64,000 nt of DNA from UBA11740 sp035635855 (lineage in GTDB: Bacteria; Acidobacteriota; Blastocatellia; Pyrinomonadales; Pyrinomonadaceae): positions 744,001-808,000 of the forward strand of contig DASQAF010000009.1 in the NCBI GenBank assembly GCA_035635855.1, given 5' to 3'. Positions 53,387-61,976 of the stretch are shown here, piece by piece (within the stretch, counting starts at the first letter, position 1; the number at the start of each line of letters is the position of its first letter). Position numbers and translations under genes: made by a program. The notes under the pieces are model-generated. The model saw nothing but the letters and a program-made list of their open reading frames with translations, was not told the origin of the DNA and did no database searches.

Positions 53387-53557
53387 GGGAGGGTCAACCT
53401 CCTTACGCCGAAGGACCCGCGCAAACCAACCGTTCGCCAGGTATTGCATAATCTGTCGGGCGTTCGTCTCGGGCGTGTGGCGCCAAGTATTTATGACGAT
53501 CTCGGGATGCTGCGGCGCCTGGGCCTAAAGCAGACCGAAGGCGCGCCTGTCGGGTAG
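53387..53557 (+). pseudogene. Possible 3' remnant of an unrecognised gene
   Basis: 56 open codons after a TGA, with no start codon, ending TAG at 53555. The translation has normal protein composition (KDPRKPTVRQVLHNLSGV, then GRVAPSIYDDLGMLRRLGL), unlike the random-looking frames around it. I do not recognise the family. It may be a decayed C-terminus left by a rearrangement between the array blocks, or chance. Confidence 0.25.
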
Positions 53558-53585
53558 TGAGCGCCTGGTGTTTCATTGATGCGCT

Positions 53586-53636
53586 CGCTCTACTCTTGAA
53601 TAGAGTGAAAGCTGCAGAGCGACGGCGCGCCCGTCT
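53586..53636. repeat. Dispersed dyad repeat, copy 1
   Basis: CGCTCTACTCTTGAATAGAG, GTGAAAGCTGC, then AGCGACGGCGCGCCCGTC. Two short dyads (CTCTA/TAGAG and GACGG/CCGTC) in about 50 bp. A close relative lies at 63599-63653, ten kilobases away in the same orientation. Looks like a REP-type intergenic element. Confidence 0.6.
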
Positions 53637-53667
53637 GCAATCGAGCGCGCAGAGAGAATCTCTGATA
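53625..53667. repeat. Short repeat downstream of a beta-helix gene, copy 2
   Basis: Partner of 49111-49155 (GCGCGCCCG to AGAGAATCTCTGAT), 37 bp beyond the stop of the 53704 gene. Confidence 0.55.
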
Positions 53668-53703
53668 GTCGAAGTGTATTCTGGCTGTGATGCTCAGTGC
53701 GGG

Positions 53704-54630
53704 CTATTTCGCCGTGATCACTGTGATTGTGCCGGAGGTCTCCGGCGTCCCATTGCCGTCCACCAGGTTGTTGCCTAGCGACCTGAAAATTCCACTGCCA
53801 CCTTGAACGAACCCATAGCCGGTGTTGTTAGCAGCCGTGGAATGAGAGACGCGAATCGTCGCCGAAGCATCCACACGGAAGCCATAGGCGTTATTGCTTG
53901 AGACGCATTCCTCGCAGCTCAGCTCTGAGGTCGCGCCTAAGACATTGCTGAAGGCAACGAACCCACCGCCGCTATTGCCTGAAGCAACGCTGCGATTGAT
54001 CGTTACCCGCGAGTTGGCGTGAGCCAGGAAGCCCTCGTTGCCGTTGCTCTCGGAGCGGCAGTTGTCTATCGAAACTAACACTGTCCCTGGGTTCGTCCTG
54101 AGGAAAATGCCGGCGAGGCTGTTGTTTCTCGTGATGGTGTCTTTGATGAAAATGTGGCTTCCGTCCGCTGCCAAGTTGACGAGGATGCCATAATTAGTGA
54201 ATCCGCTGAGGACGCATCCTTCGACGTGCAGTATGCCCACCGACGTGACGTTGATGCCAGTGGTTCCAGTGCCCAACCCGTTGATCGTCAGATTCCGCAA
54301 GGCGACTACCGCGGTGGCGGAATTGATCGTAATACCATCGCCTGAGGGCACCGTCACCCCCGCATAGACACCATCACCAATAATGTTCACTGACTTGGCG
54401 ATGGTAACTTGACCGTATCCTGCGGGATCCAGGACCACCACCTCACCGCCGGCAGAGACGACGTTGTGCGCTTGCTGAAACGTGCGGCACGGCGCCGTGC
54501 GACTGCAGGGATTCGCATCGCTGCCGACCCCGGAGACGAAGACGCGACTCTGTGCCTGGGCCGTGAAGCAGCAGATGAGTAAGAAAGCAAAAGTGAATGC
54601 GAAGCGAATTGACAAGTGTAGATTTTTCAT
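53704..54630 (-). CDS. Secreted right-handed beta-helix protein, subfamily C with B-like body
   Basis: 308 residues. Signal (SIRFAFTFAFLLICCFTAQA) and cap RVFVSGVGSDANPCSRTAPC match the neighbour at 54720-55643 almost exactly, but from about residue 120 the body is subfamily B: LHVEGCVLSGFTNYGI, HIFIKDTITRNNSLAGI, SIDNCRSESNGNEGF, VTINRSVASGNS and the CEEC pair. It ends LGNNLVDGNG and GTITVITAK. A natural chimera within the array. AAAGGAGAG precedes the ATG; gap to the upstream gene 89 bp. Confidence 0.83.
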   Translation of the reverse strand: MKNLHLSIRFAFTFAFLLICCFTAQAQSRVFVSGVGSDANPCSRTAPCRTFQQAHNVVSAGGEVVVLDPAGYGQVTIAKSVNIIGDGVYAGVTVPSGDGITINSATAVVALRNLTINGLGTGTTGINVTSVGILHVEGCVLSGFTNYGILVNLAADGSHIFIKDTITRNNSLAGIFLRTNPGTVLVSIDNCRSESNGNEGFLAHANSRVTINRSVASGNSGGGFVAFSNVLGATSELSCEECVSSNNAYGFRVDASATIRVSHSTAANNTGYGFVQGGSGIFRSLGNNLVDGNGTPETSGTITVITAK

Positions 54631-54719
54631 TTTTGCTCTCCTTTTGTGGATGATTCCAGGTTAAATGCGTCCCCCCGCAGATTTTCGCCGATAGCGCTTA
54701 GCTTTAATCAGAAAACTCG

Positions 54720-55643
54720 CTAGGTTCCAGCGATCGGCGTGATCGTGCCGAAGGTTTGGGCCCCACCTCCGTTGTTGCCGACCACCGTGTTATTCCCGCG
54801 TGACTCGAAGGTGCCGCCGCCGGAATTGGTGAATCCAAACAGGGTGTTGTTCGTGGCCGTGGATGTTGACACACGCACGGTTCCACTAAAGGTTGCAATG
54901 CCGTCTTCACCGTTGTTCGAGGCGACGCTACTCTCGATATTCAACACTCCAGAGAATGACATGAACCCTACAGTACTGTTGCCTGAAGATAGGCAGCCAC
55001 GGGCTGTTACTCTCGAGCCCGATCCGTTAACGACGAGGCCAATGCTAACGTTGTTCTCTGTTCGCGTCCCCTCGACTGTCGCCAGCAGAGCCGTGCCGCT
55101 GCCATTGCTGAGGGATATGCCACGGCTTCCGTTGTTTCTGGAGATGCTATCTTTGATGAAGACTTTCCTCGTTCCCACGGCGGAAGGATCAACGCGAATG
55201 CCAATGTCTGTAAAGCCGTTCACAATGCAATTCTCGATGTGCAGCACCGAGAAGTCAGTGGCGCTGATGCCATTAGTTCCGCTGCCCAGTCCGTCAATAA
55301 TAAGCGAACGAAGAGTGACAGTGATGCTGGTGGTGGCGATGGTGACGCCATTCCCTGAGCTGGCACTAATCCCGGAGTAGACGCCATCGCCGATGATGGA
55401 TATCGACTTGGTGATGGTAAGTTGTCCGAAGCCCGCTGGGTCCAGGGCCACGACCTCACCACCGCTAGAGACGACGTTGTGCGCTTGCTGAAAAGTGCGG
55501 CACGGCGCCGTGCGAGTGCAGGGATTCGTATCGCTGCCGACCCCGGAAACGAAGACGCGACTCTGTGCCTGCGCCGTGAAGCAGCAGATAAGCAAGAAAG
55601 CGAAAGTGAATGCGAAGCGAATTGAGAAGTGTGTGGTTTTCAT
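54720..55643 (-). CDS. Secreted right-handed beta-helix protein, subfamily C
   Basis: 307 residues. Signal ending LLICCFTAQAQS, cap RVFVSGVGSDTNPCTRTAPC, then VVALDPAGFGQLTITKSI and coils LRSLIIDGLGSGTNGI, LHIENCIVNGFTDIGI, RKVFIKDSISRNNGSRGI, LATVEGTRTENNVSIG, VTARGCLSSGNSTVGF, NIESSVASNNGEDGI. It lacks the CEEC pair and ends RGNNTVVGNN with GTITPIAGT. Middle gene of the three-gene C group. Confidence 0.83.
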   Translation of the reverse strand: MKTTHFSIRFAFTFAFLLICCFTAQAQSRVFVSGVGSDTNPCTRTAPCRTFQQAHNVVSSGGEVVALDPAGFGQLTITKSISIIGDGVYSGISASSGNGVTIATTSITVTLRSLIIDGLGSGTNGISATDFSVLHIENCIVNGFTDIGIRVDPSAVGTRKVFIKDSISRNNGSRGISLSNGSGTALLATVEGTRTENNVSIGLVVNGSGSRVTARGCLSSGNSTVGFMSFSGVLNIESSVASNNGEDGIATFSGTVRVSTSTATNNTLFGFTNSGGGTFESRGNNTVVGNNGGGAQTFGTITPIAGT

Positions 55644-55732
55644 TTTGTTCTCCTTTTGTGGATGATTCCTGTTGTTTAGGCCGCAATGGCAGACTTCGAC
55701 GATGGCGCCTCTACAAGGTTGATTTGAACCCG

Positions 55733-56665
55733 TTACGTGCCAGTGATCGGCGTGATCCCGCCATCGACTTGGTTTCCGCCGGGGTTGTTGCCCTCCACCG
55801 TGTTGTTTCCGCGTGATTCGAAGATCCCGCCGATATTACGGAATCCTTGTAATGTGTTGTTCGTGACCATTGAGTTCGACACACGCACAGTCCCGGCAGA
55901 ACTTACAACACCCTCAGCACCATTCGTCGAGGCGACGCTACTTTCAATATTCAACACTCCTCCGGAGCCTGACCAGAACCCGGCGTCATTGTTGCCGGAG
56001 GATAGGCAGCTACTGGCTGTCACTTTAGCACCCGTTCCGTTACTCATGATGCCAACGCCAACGTTGTTCCCCGCCCGCGTCCCGTCGACTCTCGCTTCCA
56101 GGGGCGTGCCACTAACATTGAAACCATTGTTGAGGCGTATCCCAAGATTTCCGTTGTTTCTGGAAATGCAATTTTTGATGAAGGCTTTTCTTGTTCCCGT
56201 GGTTAAAGGCTGAACGACAATGCCATCGCTCACAAAGCCGTTTACGACGCAGTTTTCGATGTGTAGCACCGTGAAATCAGAGGCGTTTATGCCATAGGTT
56301 CCACTCCCCAGCCCTTCAATCGTGAGCGAACGAAGGATGACCGTGATGCCGGCGGTGGCGATGTTGATACCATTCCCTGAGCTGGTGCTGATCCCTGCGT
56401 AGACACCATCACCAATGATGCTCACTGACTTGGTGATGGTAAGTGGGCCATATCCCGCGGAATCGAGAGTCACGACCTCACCTCCGGCAGAGACGACGTT
56501 GTGCGCTTGTTGAAAAGTGCGGCACGGCGCCGTACGACTGCAGGGATTCACATCGCTGCCGACGCCGGAAACGAAGACGCGAGTCTGTGCCTGGGCCGTT
56601 ACGCAAAGCGCGAGTGCAAAAATAGGGCTCGCCAAAGCCTTGATCGTAATTCCAGATTTGGTCAT
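55733..56665 (-). CDS. Secreted right-handed beta-helix protein, subfamily C, first gene of group
   Basis: 310 residues. Signal MTKSGITIKALASPIFALAL resembles that of the B gene at 47958, not the other C genes; the DNA before the ATG is also nearly the same there. Cap RVFVSGVGSDVNPCSRTAPC, body C-type: LRSLTIEGLGSGTYGI, LHIENCVVNGFVSDGI, RKAFIKNCISRNNGNLGI, VTASSCLSSGNNDAGF. End RGNNTVEGNN and GGITPITGT. A strong promoter lies 148 bp upstream. Likely leads an operon with the next two C genes. Confidence 0.83.
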   Translation of the reverse strand: MTKSGITIKALASPIFALALCVTAQAQTRVFVSGVGSDVNPCSRTAPCRTFQQAHNVVSAGGEVVTLDSAGYGPLTITKSVSIIGDGVYAGISTSSGNGINIATAGITVILRSLTIEGLGSGTYGINASDFTVLHIENCVVNGFVSDGIVVQPLTTGTRKAFIKNCISRNNGNLGIRLNNGFNVSGTPLEARVDGTRAGNNVGVGIMSNGTGAKVTASSCLSSGNNDAGFWSGSGGVLNIESSVASTNGAEGVVSSAGTVRVSNSMVTNNTLQGFRNIGGIFESRGNNTVEGNNPGGNQVDGGITPITGT

Positions 56666-56812
56666 TCGCTTTTCCTCCTGAGAGTGGATAGAGCTTTCGG
56701 GAGGCTAATGTGAAGCCAGAGTGCGCCGCTCTCGAGATCGAGACACCCGGCGGGACAGAGTCCACCCGCCGTAAAGGGTCCTCACTTAGTAAACGAAAGA
56801 GTGAGCGTGACA

Positions 56813-56842
56813 CTTCTATGCCAAATCCCACACGCCTGTCAA
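56813..56842 (-). promoter_or_regulatory. Predicted promoter of the subfamily C group
   Basis: Read on minus: perfect TTGACA (56837-56842), 18-bp spacer, TAGAAG (56813-56818), then TGTCACGC. Leader about 140 nt. Confidence 0.65.
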
Positions 56843-56910
56843 TTCATTTGGGGTCTATCGAGGCGACGAACAACTTGAATAGGCTGGTTATTTGAGATTG
56901 CTTGTCTTAG

Positions 56911-58665
56911 TCAAGACACAGACAGCTTTGCGTTTCCCTGTTTTGGCAGTTTGTCTAAAAGCATAACAAAGCCGTGCTGAAGTAGATGCTGAACAATTGT
57001 ACGTGCATTTTGCTGTGCCGAGCACATCAGAGTGTCAAGCGTGATTTCCGCATTAAGCGGTGCCTCGTAAGGATCGTCGACACCCGTGAAGTGCTTAATC
57101 TCGCCGTGTCTGGCTCGGGCATAAATCCCCTTTGGATCTCTCTGCTCACAAACCTTCAGCGGTGTATCAACAAAGACTTCAATAAACCGGTCTGCTCCGA
57201 CCATGTTGCGGACCTCGTTGCGCGTAGTGCGATACGGACTGACAGCGGCGCAAATCGCCACGCCGCCATGTCGCACAATTTCTGCCGCAACAAAGCCGAT
57301 GCGCCGGACGTTTGTATCGCGATCTTCCTTACTGAAGCCCAGACCTTTCGAAAGATGAGTGCGGACGACATCTCCATCCAGCAAGGTTACCTGGCGGCCA
57401 TGCTCGAGCAATAACTCGGTTAAGACTTCGGCGGTGGTTGATTTGCCCGCGCCGCTCAGGCCGGTGAACCAGACGCAAACTCCCTGATGGTGCCGTGGCG
57501 GATAAGCTTCTGCCAAAATCTGCGAGACCTCAGGACGCGAAAACCAATCGGGCAGCTGCCGTCCCTGGTCCAGATAATCTTCTCGCACCTGCGTGCCTGA
57601 GATAGTCATGCTGGAGTTAGACGAATCGGCAGAGGCCTCGGCGTAATAATCGCCTTCGGGAAAATAGGTCATCTCCTGGAATGGTACTACTTTGACTCCC
57701 AGCTCTTCGCTATACCGCTCCACCATTTCCTGCGCCCCATATGTTTCATAAAACGGATCACCCGCAGAGTTAAGGCCGGGACTGGCGTGGTCACGGCCAA
57801 CGATTAGGTGGTTCGCGCCGTAGTTGCGTCGAATCAGCGCATGCCACAGCGCTTCTCTCGGTCCGGCGAGCCGCATTGCCAGCGGCACCAGAGCGAGCAG
57901 GATGCGGTCCTGATCGTAATAACGTTCAGCCAGGATCTTATAAGTACGCACACGTGTGTAGTGATCGATGTCGCCGGGCTTCGTCAGACCGACAACTGGA
58001 TGCAGCAGCAATACGCCGTCCACCTTTTCAATCGCGCGTTTAGTCAGCTCTTCATGTGCGCGATGCAATGGATTTCGAGTCTGGAAAGCTACGACATTCG
58101 ATCGGCCCATTTTTTCCAGTCTGCTCCGGACCGCTGCGGGCGTCAGACGCAAATCCTGGAAATCGTAGGAGCGCGGAAGTTGGAGAACACGCAGACGGCC
58201 ACTTAGATTGAGGTTGCCCCAGCGCTGCATTTCGGCTACCAAAGGGTGCTTCGGGTCGTCCGTGCCGAGCAGTTTTTTAGCCGCCTCAGTCTTGTCCCAG
58301 TCGTAGATCTCTTCGACAGTCAGGATCGCCAGCAACTCGTTCTTGGTGCTGCGAAGCGCAAGGTCGTGGTCCAGACGAAGTTCCGGACAGGCGTCAACCG
58401 GCAGGGTTAACGAAATTGGAAAGATATGCCCGCTGCGCAAACGCATCTCATCGAGAATGCTTTGGTTCTCCTGCTTGCCGACAAAATGATCCAGAGGAGA
58501 GAATGCGCCACAAGCCAGCAACTGGAGATCACACGCCGCGCGTTCAGAGATGCGTATCGAAGGGAGTCCGTTGGCATATGATCTGACTTCATCCCGTTCC
58601 TCGGGATGAACCATCAGATCTATTAAATCGCCGCCATAAGGTCGGACCAGGAGAGAATGATTCAT
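56911..58665 (-). CDS. Bifunctional ATP sulfurylase / APS kinase (makes PAPS)
   Basis: 584 residues. N-terminal PUA-like part (1-170), ATP sulfurylase core with QTRN (195-198), HRAH (201-204) and GRDH (290-293), then an APS kinase domain from about 395: P-loop GLSGAGKST (402-410), LDGD (429-432), AAVSPYR (473-479) and DPKGIYARAR (510-519). All catalytic motifs look intact, so it should turn sulfate and two ATP into APS and then PAPS. The ATPS-first order is that of fungal and Aquifex-type enzymes. No cysteine-pathway genes (cysH, cysI) are next to it; the sulfotransferase at 60966 suggests PAPS is for sulfation. It is divergent from the fusion glycosyltransferase gene. Confidence 0.94.
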   Translation of the reverse strand: MNHSLLVRPYGGDLIDLMVHPEERDEVRSYANGLPSIRISERAACDLQLLACGAFSPLDHFVGKQENQSILDEMRLRSGHIFPISLTLPVDACPELRLDHDLALRSTKNELLAILTVEEIYDWDKTEAAKKLLGTDDPKHPLVAEMQRWGNLNLSGRLRVLQLPRSYDFQDLRLTPAAVRSRLEKMGRSNVVAFQTRNPLHRAHEELTKRAIEKVDGVLLLHPVVGLTKPGDIDHYTRVRTYKILAERYYDQDRILLALVPLAMRLAGPREALWHALIRRNYGANHLIVGRDHASPGLNSAGDPFYETYGAQEMVERYSEELGVKVVPFQEMTYFPEGDYYAEASADSSNSSMTISGTQVREDYLDQGRQLPDWFSRPEVSQILAEAYPPRHHQGVCVWFTGLSGAGKSTTAEVLTELLLEHGRQVTLLDGDVVRTHLSKGLGFSKEDRDTNVRRIGFVAAEIVRHGGVAICAAVSPYRTTRNEVRNMVGADRFIEVFVDTPLKVCEQRDPKGIYARARHGEIKHFTGVDDPYEAPLNAEITLDTLMCSAQQNARTIVQHLLQHGFVMLLDKLPKQGNAKLSVS

Positions 58666-58797
58666 GTTAATCTGTTAGACATAGCGGGGTTTGTGTGTGG
58701 TTGAAGTAGTTTAGCATGGCCATGGCGCGGTGATAAATATGAAACGAACCATCAACTCGCATGCCTCGGCACACTTCCAGATCATATCTAATCCGGG

Positions 58798-60798
58798 ATG
58801 AACAGGAAACCTAAACCAAGCGTGTCGGTGGTCGTGGTCCTTTACAACATGCCCCGCGAGGCGCCGCGGACGCTGCGCTCGCTTTCGGCCGACTATCAGC
58901 GGCACATTGACGCCGACGACTATGAAGTAATTGTCGTAGACAACGGCTCAAATCCCCCGTTCGATCCCAGAGAGCTCGATCATCTATCCGGCAACTTCCG
59001 CTTGATTCGTATCGATCCGGCCCCACCTTCGCCGGCCCGGGCGATCAATCGCGGTCTGGCTGAAGCGCGCGGGGACATCATTGGAGTGATGGTCGACGGA
59101 GCTCGCATTGTCACCCCGGGTCTGCTTCATTTCGCTCGTCATGGAGCCAGCCTCTATGACAGGGCAGTCGTCGCGGCCCTCGGGTGGTATCTCGGGAATG
59201 ACTTGCAAAGGTTCTCAATGCAATATGGGTATGACCAGGCCCGCGAGGACGCGCTGCTTGAGTCGATCGATTGGCCCAGTGATGGTTATCGTCTGTTCGA
59301 AATCAGCGCCATGGACGAATCATCCGTTGATGGATGGTTCCAGCCGATTGCAGAATCGAACGCCTTATTCCTGCGACGCGGATTATGGGAGTTGCTGCAC
59401 GGGTTCGATGAGGGTTTCGACGCTCCGGGCGGCGGCCTAATGAATTTCGACATCCTTTGCCGCGTTCTCGAGTGGCCAGATTCTGAGCTGGTCATTTTGT
59501 TGGGTGAGGCTACCTTTCATCAGTTACACGGCGGCGTCAGCACGAACGCGCCGCTCGATCGCCAGATCGACAACTGGACTCGCTGGGCCAATCAATACTC
59601 GACGATTCGGGGCGGGCCCGTCGGAACTCCACGGCCAAAGCACGCACCCACCTATGTCGGTACTTTGCCGCGCGCCGCGCTTGCCCGGATGGTTCGTGCG
59701 GCCATTCATCCAAGTTCGAGATACTTCGAGCAGCCGCTCGGTCCGGACTTCAACAAAGAGCTTTGGACTGGCTCGCCTAATCAGCGCTCTGCCGATAAGA
59801 CCATTGCCGAACTCGTCGACTTAGCGCAGACCGAATTTCGTCATGGTCGCTTCGAGGCTGCTTGTGCGGTTGCGCGTCTGATCCACCAGCATGCGCCCGA
59901 CGAGCCTGAGCCGCAGCGTCTGCTGTCACTCGTCTCAGCCTGGTTACCTCCAGGAGAGCTTCCGCCAGAGCCTCAACGTGCCGACTATCATCTCGCGCTC
60001 GGAGAAGCCTGCCGCCTCCTTGGCGAGAACGAGACGGCGGCGTTGAATTACCGCGAAGCGCTAACTTTCGGTCCGAATTTGGTACAGGCCCATCTTGGCC
60101 TTGCGGCGCTGCGGATGCCGGGTGACGATTATTTGGTTTGGCTCGAACGACTTTACCACTCGCTCGCGCCAGAAACCGTAATCGAGATTGGAGTCTTGCA
60201 GGGCGCCTCGCTCGCCCAGTTGCAACCTCCTACTGTGGCAATTGGAATCGATCCGATGCCGACAGTAATTTTTCCACTGAAAACCGAGACTCATATCTTC
60301 GCTGAGACTAGCGACGAGTTCTTTGCCCAACGCCGACACGAGCGGTTGCTGGCGGGTCACCCGCTGTCTATCGGCTTCATCGATGGCTTGCATCTTTACG
60401 AGCAGGCGCTCAGAGATTTCATGTACCTCGAGGCTTGTTGTGGGCCACGTTCGGTCATCTTGTTCCACGATACTGTTCCTTTGGATGAACCAACCCAGAG
60501 CCGGACTCCCAACACCCAATTTCACACTGGCGATGTCTGGAAGACGATACTCTGTCTCAAATACTATCGGCCCGATCTGGATATCTTTACGATCGCAACA
60601 CCGCCGACCGGCCTTACTGTCGTGACCAGACTCGATCCAAAATCTCGTGTCCTTACAAACCGATTCGAGGAAGCATTAGGTCGGTTCGGCGAGATATCGT
60701 TTTCGTCCGTCGAAGGCGTTCTCGAAACGATGCTCAATGTCGTTCCCAACGATTGGAGCATGGTTCAATCCCGTCTTTCGAAGCGGGGGATCCTCTGA
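58798..60798 (+). CDS. GT2 glycosyltransferase - TPR - methyltransferase-like fusion
   Basis: 666 residues. Residues about 5-250: GT-A domain (VSVVVVLYNMPREAPRTL, VIVVDNGSNPPFD, PARAINRGLAEARGDIIGVMVDGA), with a GGGLMNFDILCRVLEW acceptor segment. Residues about 335-440: helical repeats of TPR character (RFEAACAVARLIHQHAPDEPEPQ, LGENETAALNYREALTFGP). Residues about 455-640: a Rossmann domain like Methyltransf_24/CmcI (VIEIGVLQGASLAQL, IGIDPMP, IGFIDGLHLYEQALRDF, VILFHDTV). The ATG at 58798 begins just before the GT domain; no clear ribosome site. Likely adds and then modifies one sugar, or caps a chain. Acceptor unknown. Confidence 0.82.
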   Translation: MNRKPKPSVSVVVVLYNMPREAPRTLRSLSADYQRHIDADDYEVIVVDNGSNPPFDPRELDHLSGNFRLIRIDPAPPSPARAINRGLAEARGDIIGVMVDGARIVTPGLLHFARHGASLYDRAVVAALGWYLGNDLQRFSMQYGYDQAREDALLESIDWPSDGYRLFEISAMDESSVDGWFQPIAESNALFLRRGLWELLHGFDEGFDAPGGGLMNFDILCRVLEWPDSELVILLGEATFHQLHGGVSTNAPLDRQIDNWTRWANQYSTIRGGPVGTPRPKHAPTYVGTLPRAALARMVRAAIHPSSRYFEQPLGPDFNKELWTGSPNQRSADKTIAELVDLAQTEFRHGRFEAACAVARLIHQHAPDEPEPQRLLSLVSAWLPPGELPPEPQRADYHLALGEACRLLGENETAALNYREALTFGPNLVQAHLGLAALRMPGDDYLVWLERLYHSLAPETVIEIGVLQGASLAQLQPPTVAIGIDPMPTVIFPLKTETHIFAETSDEFFAQRRHERLLAGHPLSIGFIDGLHLYEQALRDFMYLEACCGPRSVILFHDTVPLDEPTQSRTPNTQFHTGDVWKTILCLKYYRPDLDIFTIATPPTGLTVVTRLDPKSRVLTNRFEEALGRFGEISFSSVEGVLETMLNVVPNDWSMVQSRLSKRGIL

Positions 60799-60965
60799 TG
60801 GTGGTTATCGAATCGGCCAAGACCAAGCTAACAACCCCTTTATCGCTTTGCCGCAGCCCAGGAAATTGATCAGAGTCAGTAACCCACGCCTGGCCGCTCT
60901 TGCCAAAGCGTTGCCGTCGGATCGCGGTTCAGCGAATAACGATCTTCTGTGCGGACCTTCCAAGA

Positions 60966-61976
60966 TCACTCCGCTAGCCAGCGCTCACCGTTTTCAGCCT
61001 GCGGTTGCTGTTCAGCTGTTGGGTCGTTTGGAAGACACGCCTCGATATTTTCAGAAAAGAGCTCGTCAATATACATATCAGAACAATCCTGTACGCCAGA
61101 TATATCTCCCAATTTGGGCTCAGGAATGCCGTATTGAATGAAGAGGTTCCGATTGGTCTCCCTAAATCTCTGAAAAAGATCCAACCTTACGACAGGTGAA
61201 AGTTCAACCCTGCTTGCTTTCTGCGAGACCAGATTATTGACAACTCTTTCTTCGCTTTCAAGTAGTTTTCTGCCCATTCTATTGTGCAGAAACATTAGTA
61301 GATAGTCTCTTAAGGGTAATGACACGTTCTCAAAAAGCTCTTCATCAACATGCAAATCTCGCAGCGTTAGATTGAAAATCGATAGAAAATCACTGCATAC
61401 AGACATTCTGGCCTGCTCGTATGATCGAACAACGACATTGACGTTCTCGGTTTTGCCAATCCGGGTAAGTACATCGCAATAATCGAAGTTGAATATCCAC
61501 TCACGCCAGCGGAATTCACCCTTATCCAGAGTCTGACCGAGAACCCTGGCAAAAGGTAAATCCAAGCCAAAAAGCAGAAGCGTGAGGTATATCCGTGGTA
61601 GGTAGTCAATTTGATTTCTCACATACGGAATCACAGTAATGAGGAAACCGCATGAGTGCAGTAATGAGATGAAACTTGAAAATTTCGAGGTGTTATAGAG
61701 GGAGCATTCAAAATCCTCACTCGATAAGATGACGTCGTCGGATCTGTCTTTCACTTCTCTTATTAGGTCATCGATTGTGCCGTAACGATCCTGGTAACGA
61801 CGATCGCCCGAGATTTCCCACGCTAGGTTATGTTGGCCCGGCAACATTTCGGGACAGCCGGCCTGGGGATAAAAATAACCCCTTTCCAGTAGTGCCGGGC
61901 GGTTACGATAAAGCATGTGCTGGATTGAAGTCGTACCTGTTTTGTGTGTCCCGATGTGAATGAAACACCTTCGCAT
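60966..61976 (-). CDS. PAPS-dependent carbohydrate sulfotransferase
   Basis: 336 residues. The 5'-phosphosulfate loop FIHIGTHKTGTTSIQHML (5-22) at the very N-terminus is the hallmark of sulfotransferases; SSEDFECSLY and VIPYVRNQIDYLPRIYLTLL provide the likely 3'-phosphate-binding Arg/Ser pair. The second half is helical and variable, as usual for acceptor binding. No signal peptide, so sulfation would take place in the cytoplasm on a lipid-linked or nucleotide-linked sugar. GGAG lies eight bases before the ATG. The PAPS-forming fusion enzyme is encoded 2.3 kb away. Confidence 0.85.
   Translation of the reverse strand: MRRCFIHIGTHKTGTTSIQHMLYRNRPALLERGYFYPQAGCPEMLPGQHNLAWEISGDRRYQDRYGTIDDLIREVKDRSDDVILSSEDFECSLYNTSKFSSFISLLHSCGFLITVIPYVRNQIDYLPRIYLTLLLFGLDLPFARVLGQTLDKGEFRWREWIFNFDYCDVLTRIGKTENVNVVVRSYEQARMSVCSDFLSIFNLTLRDLHVDEELFENVSLPLRDYLLMFLHNRMGRKLLESEERVVNNLVSQKASRVELSPVVRLDLFQRFRETNRNLFIQYGIPEPKLGDISGVQDCSDMYIDELFSENIEACLPNDPTAEQQPQAENGERWLAE

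Larger units (their letters stand above)
53087..53703. other. Intergenic region between B and C subfamilies
   Basis: 617 bp. It contains the B-run promoter, a stretch 53387-53557 that reads like the end of a lost gene, the dyad repeat 53586-53636 and the 3' repeat 53625-53667. Between 53290 and 53385 I see nothing. Confidence 0.5.

Noticed and set aside
40178..56665. CRISPR array
   Set aside because: The regularity comes from whole-gene duplication with 0.8-1.1 kb periods; no short direct repeats with unique spacers and no cas genes.
40178..56665. Diversity-generating retroelement producing the variable helix bodies
   Set aside because: No reverse transcriptase, template repeat or adenine-biased substitution pattern was seen; recombination between copies explains the differences.
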